Source: an uncultured Clostridia bacterium (lineage in GTDB: Bacteria > Bacillota > Clostridia > Christensenellales > Borkfalkiaceae). Taken from it: a stretch of 10,084 nucleotides of DNA. This document shows positions 5,687-10,084 of the stretch, piece after piece (the first letter of the stretch is position 1; every line of letters starts with the position of its first letter). A model generated the notes under the pieces. That model did not search any database. It had not been told where the DNA came from and worked only from the letters and a program-made list of their open reading frames with translations. Both the position numbers and the translations under genes were made by a program. Location: the NCBI GenBank assembly GCA_937915565.1, contig CALDMH010000137.1, positions 1 through 10,084 on the forward strand. The letters run 5' to 3'.

Positions 5687-6261
5687 TGAATTCCGAAAAA
5701 TTAAAAGCAAAAGTAAGCATTCCTGCGGTTTTTGTTTTATATCTCGCTATCCCCGCGTTTATCTTTTTGCCGACGATTATCCCTACGATAATTCTCAACG
5801 TTAAATATCAACTTAAAAAAGCCGCTGTGGACGTGGTTACGAACGTAACCGGTCTGCCCTCGGTGGACAGTATTCAAGGCGAAATTAACGATATTACGAG
5901 CGAAGTTACGAACGCAATGGACGAAGAAACGGGTGGTTGCCTCACTTCGGCGAGAAATTTTATGGTCACGATGACTTCTATCCTCCTTATCGTTTGGGGG
6001 TTCTGGTGCGTCGTGATGACGTTTAAACACTTCAACAATAAACTTTCCATAGACGGAGAAACGGTGGACTGTTCCTCGGGAAGGAACAAACTTACCACTT
6101 CTCTTAACAAAATCAACAACGTTTTCGTGGAACAATCGATTTGGGGCAAACTTTTAAACTACGGCAACATAACGATTTCCGCTCAAAACGGCAGCGTGAC
6201 GGTTAAAAACATAAATAACCCGAACAAATATGCGGACGTTTTAAAATCCGAAATATCCTGA
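5686..6261 (+). CDS. Membrane protein with bacterial PH-like domain (second of pair)
   Basis: This 191-residue protein has two membrane segments (about 12-38, IPAVFVLYLAIPAFIFLPTI, and 91-113, MTSILLIVWGFWCVVMTF). They flank a 50-residue stretch (39-90) with no recognised domain, perhaps outside the cell. Its C-terminal part (115-190) repeats the PH-like domain of the preceding gene: SLNKINNVFVEQSIWGKLLN aligns with PLNKIQNVAVTQTFGGKIFN, and both are followed by similar short strands. The front of the domain, with the TNKRL stretch of the first gene, is poorly conserved. It has no ribosome site of its own close by, and the ATG overlaps the upstream stop by one base, so translation probably depends on reinitiation. 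The two proteins may form a complex; function unknown. Confidence 0.75.
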   Translation: MNSEKLKAKVSIPAVFVLYLAIPAFIFLPTIIPTIILNVKYQLKKAAVDVVTNVTGLPSVDSIQGEINDITSEVTNAMDEETGGCLTSARNFMVTMTSILLIVWGFWCVVMTFKHFNNKLSIDGETVDCSSGRNKLTTSLNKINNVFVEQSIWGKLLNYGNITISAQNGSVTVKNINNPNKYADVLKSEIS

Positions 6262-6290
6262 AAGGAAAATCAAGACAACGTTTTTTAAAA

Positions 6291-6323
6291 GGGGCGTTTG
6301 CCGATTAAATCGGCAAACGCCCC
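6291..6323. terminator. Bidirectional terminator between convergent genes
   Basis: GGGGCGTTTGCCGATT (6291-6306) and AATCGGCAAACGCCCC (6308-6323) form a 15-16-bp stem with a very small loop. To the right follows a pyrimidine-rich run (TCTCCTTTTCTCTC), and to the left, on the minus strand, TTTT. It lies 30 bases after the PH operon and would also end the membrane-protein transcript coming from the right. The interval 6324-6434 holds no gene. Confidence 0.78.
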
Positions 6324-6434
6324 CTCTCCTTTTCTCTCAAATTCAAACTCTTCTTAAATACAAATCTTTTCGTTCAAACCAAACCTTTTTCGCTCAACCG
6401 AGCAAATTGCCCCTTAAAACACCTTATATATTTA

Positions 6435-7400
6435 TTAAATATCAACCTTGTTCAAAAGCTGTTCGTCGTTCTCGCGAAGCTCTTTGGGAATGACGATATT
6501 ATCGTAATCGATGAAATACTTCTTTACGTTGATTATATAATAATCGACGAGTTTCATACAAACTTTCATAACCGTGAAGAACGACAAAACCATTACCGTT
6601 CCCACGCCGAAAGTGAACACCGCCGTGGAAATCGAAAGATAAACGCAAATTATTATCACCGACAAATACGCCGCAAACATTTTCCAGAAATATTGTTTCT
6701 TCGGGAAAAGCCCTTTTGCGAAAGCTTCCTTTAAACCCATTCCTCCGACGAGCATATTGGTCATTACCTGACTCATACAGGTTGCGTAAAGCGTTGCCGC
6801 AAAGAAGAACGCGCACACGCCGAAAAATACCACCGGAACCGCCGCGTACTGGGCGACGTAACGCAACAAAAGGTACTCCAAAACGAACACCAAAGCGTAG
6901 TAAACAATCGACAGAACTGCGTCTATAAGTTGATAAACGACTATTTTTCTCAAATTTTCAAACATCGCGCCGAGATACTTTCCGTGCGTTAAACTGGACA
7001 TATGTCCGTTCACGAGTATCATCGTCGTCGAGTCGCTTATTCCGGCGAAAAACCTATAAAGATAAGCGATAAGCACGCATATAAGCCCTGCGAGCGCAAT
7101 GCTGTTTACGTTGCCGTTTATATATGCGAGAAACGCCTCGAAATCCGCAACGAGAACGGACGAAGCCTGCTCCGTAACCGTGGAACTGTTTGCCGCTCCG
7201 CCCTGAACGAGCCCTTTCAAAAGCTCGATGACGTCCTTTAAAACGGGCGATAATTTTTCGAGAAACGGCCTTAAACTTATTTTAAGCGTGAGCCATACTC
7301 CCGTTGCAAACACCGTAAACATTATTATTTTATAAAGTATATTTTTAAATACAAGTCCGAAATTGCCTATCGCAATTTTCAACGCGTTGATAACTCGCAA
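6435..7400 (-). CDS. Six-helix membrane protein of unknown function
   Basis: I do not recognise a family for this 321-residue protein. About six hydrophobic helices are visible: roughly 20-40, 99-118, 155-180, 186-206, 240-260 and 262-282. Between the first and second lies a polar stretch of about 55 residues rich in Ser, Ala and Glu. Near the second helix is YRFFAGISDSTTMILVNGHM. The C-terminus (283-321) is charged and probably cytoplasmic. No signal peptide cleavage site or transporter signature stands out. The start is TTG (7398-7400), well placed eight bases after a strong GGGAGG; the next Met is within the first helix. It has its own promoter and terminator and so is probably transcribed alone. 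Its relation to the convergent PH-domain operon is unknown. Confidence 0.75.
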   Translation of the reverse strand: MRVINALKIAIGNFGLVFKNILYKIIMFTVFATGVWLTLKISLRPFLEKLSPVLKDVIELLKGLVQGGAANSSTVTEQASSVLVADFEAFLAYINGNVNSIALAGLICVLIAYLYRFFAGISDSTTMILVNGHMSSLTHGKYLGAMFENLRKIVVYQLIDAVLSIVYYALVFVLEYLLLRYVAQYAAVPVVFFGVCAFFFAATLYATCMSQVMTNMLVGGMGLKEAFAKGLFPKKQYFWKMFAAYLSVIIICVYLSISTAVFTFGVGTVMVLSFFTVMKVCMKLVDYYIINVKKYFIDYDNIVIPKELRENDEQLLNKVDI

Positions 7401-7438
7401 AACGAATTCCTCCCTCCGCAGACAGGTTATATAATTCT

Positions 7439-7467
7439 ATTATATAATATATTTTTATTTTTTGCAA
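7439..7467 (-). promoter_or_regulatory. Promoter of the six-helix membrane protein
   Basis: On the minus strand, TTGCAA (7467-7462) and TATAAT (7444-7439) are separated by 17 bases, within very A/T-rich sequence. Transcription should begin near 7432, about 30 bases before the TTG start codon. Confidence 0.72.
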
Positions 7468-7526
7468 GAACTTTTTAACAGTCAAAAACCGAGGCTTAAT
7501 TATAAGGCCGAAAAATCGTAAAAGCG

Positions 7527-7561
7527 CAAAAAAAACGAGGTGCGGAAAACCGAACCTCGTT
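7527..7561 (-). terminator. Intrinsic terminator of the scaffold/GGGtGRT operon
   Basis: On the minus strand a 12-bp stem with one mismatch (plus-strand arms 7534-7545 and 7550-7561) encloses a 4-base loop and is followed by at least seven T residues (A run at 7527-7533 on the plus strand). It lies 13 bases after the stop codon at 7575 and is the most classical terminator in the window. Confidence 0.9.
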
Positions 7562-7574
7562 TCGTTTTGATAAA

Positions 7575-8576
7575 TTATTTATTCATCGCTTTTTCAACGG
7601 CAACGGCAACCGCAACGGTTGCGCCGACCATCGGGTTGTTACCCATACCGATAAGTCCCATCATTTCAACGTGAGCCGGAACGGACGAAGAGCCTGCGAA
7701 CTGCGCGTCCGAGTGCATCCTTCCCATCGTATCCGTCATACCGTAAGAGGAAGGACCTGCGGCCATATTGTCCGGGTGAAGCGTTCTGCCCGTGCCGCCG
7801 CCAGATGCAACGGAGAAATATTTCTTGCCGTTTTCGACGCACCATTTTTTGTAAGTGCCTGCAACGGGGTGCTGGAATCTCGTGGGGTTGGTGGAGTTTC
7901 CGGTTATCGAAACCATAACGTTTTCGAGTTTCATTATGGCAACGCCTTCGGGAACGTTATCCGCGCCGTAGCATTTAACCTTTGCTCTCGGGCCGTCCGA
8001 ATAAGGCTTCTCGTAAACTACGGTTACCTTTTCGGTGTACGGGTCAAATTTGGTTTCGACGTAAGTGAAGCCGTTGATTCTCGAAATAATCATAGCGGCG
8101 TCCTTGCCGAGGCCGTTAAGAATAACTCTTAAAGGTTTGGTTCTTACGGTGTTTGCGTTAAGCGCGATTTTGATTGCGCCCTCGGCAGCCGCGAACGATT
8201 CGTGACCGGCAAGGAAGCAGAAACAATCGGTGTCGTCCGAAAGAAGCATTGCGCCGAGGTTTCCGTGGCCGAGACCGACCTTTCTGTTTTCGGCAACCGA
8301 ACCGGGAATACAGAAAGATTGAAGACCTACGCCGATTTTAGCGGCTGCGTCCGCAGCTTTTTTAGCTCCGCTCTTAATTGCGATAGCCGCGCCGACGGTG
8401 TAAGCCCAAACGGCGTTTTCAAAACAAATGGGTTGAGTGCTTCTTACGATGTCGTCGCAATCAACGCCTTTGGAGAGGCATATTTCCTTGCATTCTTCAA
8501 CCGAAGAAATGCCGTATTCTTTCAAAGTAGCATTGATTTTATCAATTCTTCTTTCATATCCTTCAAATAAAGCCAT
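7575..8576 (-). CDS. GGGtGRT family protein
   Basis: This 333-residue protein belongs to a family named for its GGGtGRT motif, seen here at residues 259-265 (ASGGGTGRTLHPDN). No biochemical role is established as far as I know. Other visible features are glycine-rich segments (VGLGHGNLGAMLLS at 100-113, LIGMGNNPMVGAT at 308-320), an Ala/Val-rich C-terminus, and nine cysteines (29, 33, 40, 51, 89, 118, 120, 202, 246) that could bind metal. There is no signal peptide; the hydrophobic parts look like buried core rather than membrane helices. The start ATG follows AAGGAG by eight bases, and that site overlaps the stop codon of the NifU-like scaffold gene, 12 bases upstream. I read the pair as one functional unit linked to iron-sulfur metabolism, an inference from context. 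Confidence 0.85.
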   Translation of the reverse strand: MALFEGYERRIDKINATLKEYGISSVEECKEICLSKGVDCDDIVRSTQPICFENAVWAYTVGAAIAIKSGAKKAADAAAKIGVGLQSFCIPGSVAENRKVGLGHGNLGAMLLSDDTDCFCFLAGHESFAAAEGAIKIALNANTVRTKPLRVILNGLGKDAAMIISRINGFTYVETKFDPYTEKVTVVYEKPYSDGPRAKVKCYGADNVPEGVAIMKLENVMVSITGNSTNPTRFQHPVAGTYKKWCVENGKKYFSVASGGGTGRTLHPDNMAAGPSSYGMTDTMGRMHSDAQFAGSSSVPAHVEMMGLIGMGNNPMVGATVAVAVAVEKAMNK

Positions 8577-8588
8577 TTCTTCTTCTCC

Positions 8589-9281
8589 TTATTCCTTTCT
8601 CGGATCGATATATTTGTAAGCGTTCTCGAATCTGCCGTAGTGACCCTTGGCTTTCTCGTACGCTTCGTTGGGAGTGAGACCTTTTTTGATGAAATCGGTC
8701 ATTTTGCCGAGCGAAACGAACTCGTAACCGATAACCTGCATATCCTCGTCGAGAGCCATTCTGGTTACGTAACCTTCCGCCATTTCAAGGTATCTCGTAC
8801 CCTTCTCCTTCGTGCCGTACATCGTTCCGACTTGCGAACGAAGACCTTTTCCGAGGTCTTCGAGACCCGCGCCGATAACGAGACCGTCGTCCGAATAAGC
8901 GGACTGGGTGCGGCCGTAAACGATTTGCAGGAAGAGTTCTCTCATAGCCGTGTTGATTGCGTCGCAAACAAGGTCGGTGTTAAGCGCTTCGAGAATGGTT
9001 TTTCCGGGGAGAATCTCGGACGCCATTGCGGCGGAGTGAGTCATACCCGAACAACCTATGGTTTCAATCAACGCTTCTTCGATTACGCCCTTTTTGACGT
9101 TGAGCGAGAGCTTGCAAGCACCCTGCTGAGGAGCGCACCAACCGACGCCGTGCGTAAATCCGCTGATGTCGGTAATCTGTTTTGCTTCAACCCAAAGCCC
9201 TTCTTCGGGGATAGGTGCGGGCCCGTGTTTAGGACCTTTGGCTACGCAGACCATATCCTTTACTTCGTTTGAATATTGCAT
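8589..9281 (-). CDS. NifU/IscU-like iron-sulfur cluster scaffold protein
   Basis: The 230-residue protein resembles the N-terminal scaffold domain of NifU/IscU, on which iron-sulfur clusters are assembled. The stretch ETIGCSGMTHSAAMASEILPGKTI (Cys77) matches the IscU segment around its second cluster cysteine, and LVCDAINTAMRELF (Cys106) lies where the third is expected. Cys49 or Cys56 (GWCAPQQGAC) could be the first. The order is right but the spacing and surrounding residues differ from classical IscU, and a C-terminal extension of about 100 residues is present. Whether it builds clusters has not been shown by anything here. The start is well supported by GGAGG seven bases before the ATG. 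It is the first gene of an operon with the GGGtGRT gene; no cysteine desulfurase is encoded in the window. Confidence 0.82.
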   Translation of the reverse strand: MQYSNEVKDMVCVAKGPKHGPAPIPEEGLWVEAKQITDISGFTHGVGWCAPQQGACKLSLNVKKGVIEEALIETIGCSGMTHSAAMASEILPGKTILEALNTDLVCDAINTAMRELFLQIVYGRTQSAYSDDGLVIGAGLEDLGKGLRSQVGTMYGTKEKGTRYLEMAEGYVTRMALDEDMQVIGYEFVSLGKMTDFIKKGLTPNEAYEKAKGHYGRFENAYKYIDPRKE

Positions 9282-9346
9282 AAATATTCCTCCAAAATTT
9301 TTTTCCGTGAAAACCGCCGGAATCGCTCCGGCTTCCGTTCGCCTAC

Positions 9347-9375
9347 ATTATAGCATATCGAAAATTTTTTTTCAA
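9347..9375 (-). promoter_or_regulatory. Promoter of the scaffold/GGGtGRT operon
   Basis: On the minus strand, TTGAAA (9375-9370) and TATAAT (9352-9347) are separated by 17 bases. Transcription should begin near 9340, giving a leader of about 59 bases. The leader holds a 6-bp GC hairpin (plus-strand GCCGGA 9316-9321 with TCCGGC 9327-9332). Confidence 0.82.
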
Positions 9376-9419
9376 TTATTATTTAACCGTTATTTCAAGT
9401 TTTTTTGCTTGCTTTTATA

Positions 9420-9447
9420 TTGTTTTAATGTTAAAATAATTTATAAT
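9420..9447 (+). promoter_or_regulatory. tyrS promoter
   Basis: TATAAT (9442-9447) is preceded by TTGTTT (9420-9425) with a 16-base spacer. Transcription should begin near 9454, about 30 bases before the tyrS ATG. This leaves no room for the 150-300-base T-box leader often seen on Firmicutes tyrS genes. Confidence 0.65.
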
Positions 9448-9483
9448 CGCGGCGAAAGGTCGCAGTTTGTCAGAGGTAACATT

Positions 9484-10084
9484 ATGAAAAACGTTATGGA
9501 CGTTCTCGAAGAACGCGGATTTATAAAACAAACCGTTTACGGCGAAGACCTTAGAAAGAAACTCGAAAACGAAAGCGTGACTTTTTACGTCGGCTTCGAC
9601 CCTACGGCGGACAGCCTGCATATCGGGCATTACATTCCCATTATGGCTATGGCGTGGATGCAGAAATTCGGACATAGACCTATTGCTCTCTTCGGCGGCG
9701 GAACGGGAATGATAGGCGACCCTTCGGGCAGGTCGGATATGCGCCAGATGATGACGAGAGAAACGATTGACCACAATATCGAATGTTTTAAAAAGCAAAT
9801 GTCGCGTTTCATCAGTTTCGACGGCGAAAAAGGCGCGATTATCGCCAATAACGCGGACTGGCTTTTAAACCTCAATTACGTTCAATTCCTCCGCGACATA
9901 GGCGTTTATTTCTCCGTGAACAAAATGCTCACCGCGGAATGTTTTAAGCAAAGAATGGAAAAAGGACTTACCTTCTTCGAGTTTAACTATATGTTGATGC
10001 AAGGTTACGACTTTTTGTATCTTAACCAAAAATACGGCTGCTCGCTCGAAGTGGGCGGCGACGACCAATGGTCGAATATGCTTG
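9484..10084 (+). CDS. tyrS: Tyrosyl-tRNA synthetase (partial, cut by window end)
   Basis: The first 200 residues are present, about half of the usual length; the frame runs open to the edge. This class I enzyme charges tRNA-Tyr with tyrosine. Diagnostic features are GFDPTADSLHIGH with the ATP-binding HIGH at residues 46-49, the glycine-rich FGGGTGMIGDPSGR, the tyrosine-binding pattern YMLMQGYDF (Y-x3-Q-x2-D) and VGGDDQWSN at the end. The KMSKS-type loop and the RNA-binding domain lie beyond the window. The start ATG follows AGAGG by seven bases. It is divergent from the iron-sulfur scaffold operon and appears to be transcribed from its own short-leader promoter. Confidence 0.96.
   Translation, partial: MKNVMDVLEERGFIKQTVYGEDLRKKLENESVTFYVGFDPTADSLHIGHYIPIMAMAWMQKFGHRPIALFGGGTGMIGDPSGRSDMRQMMTRETIDHNIECFKKQMSRFISFDGEKGAIIANNADWLLNLNYVQFLRDIGVYFSVNKMLTAECFKQRMEKGLTFFEFNYMLMQGYDFLYLNQKYGCSLEVGGDDQWSNML

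Noticed and set aside
8640..9272. Long open frame of 210 codons on the plus strand
   Set aside because: It is antisense to the NifU-like scaffold gene over nearly its full length; no domain or ribosome site is seen.
9316..9332. Attenuator or riboswitch in the scaffold operon leader
   Set aside because: Only one 6-bp hairpin is present, in a leader of about 59 bases, with no alternative pairing or T tract.

Overview
The window looks like a low-to-mid GC Firmicutes genome, most likely an uncultured anaerobic Clostridia (Christensenellales-like gut or rumen lineage). This is an inference from Bacillus/Clostridium-type GGAGG ribosome sites, clean TTGACA-17-TATAAT promoters, ATG/GTG/TTG starts, a metK without neighbouring biosynthetic genes, a PflX-type radical SAM protein, and a 'GGGtGRT' protein paired with a NifU-like scaffold, a pairing I associate with anaerobic Clostridia. 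There are no RNA genes, insertion sequences, phage genes or CRISPR arrays.

Layout. 7-1032 (-) is a GH130 mannoside phosphorylase/hydrolase, divergent from an AraC-family regulator (1239-2089, +) whose DNA-binding domain is broken by a frameshift near 1955. Downstream of it are a strong terminator and a 42-bp tandem repeat (2113-2260) that begins inside that terminator. metK (2395-3564, -) and a PflX-like radical SAM gene (3794-4660, +) diverge from overlapping promoters. The radical SAM transcript would carry a leader with a 15-bp hairpin. Two very long hairpins (4675-4776) separate this gene from a small XRE regulator (4890-5096, -). The XRE gene diverges from a two-gene operon (5210-6261, +) of membrane proteins that share a bacterial PH-like domain, and the intergenic space holds clear candidate operators. 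A bidirectional terminator (6291-6323) separates that operon from a six-helix membrane protein of unknown function (6435-7400, -). A two-gene operon follows: NifU-like scaffold (8589-9281, -) then GGGtGRT protein (7575-8576, -). The window ends in tyrS (9484-10084, +, cut by the edge).

How the genes relate. The GH130/AraC pair looks like a carbohydrate-use unit that has probably lost its regulator. MetK makes S-adenosylmethionine, the cofactor of the radical SAM protein encoded next to it. XRE plus the PH-domain pair looks like a self-contained regulated envelope module and is the best candidate here for a little-described system. The scaffold/GGGtGRT pair probably works in iron-sulfur metabolism. 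tyrS is housekeeping, and both metK and tyrS have leaders too short for a SAM riboswitch or a T-box.
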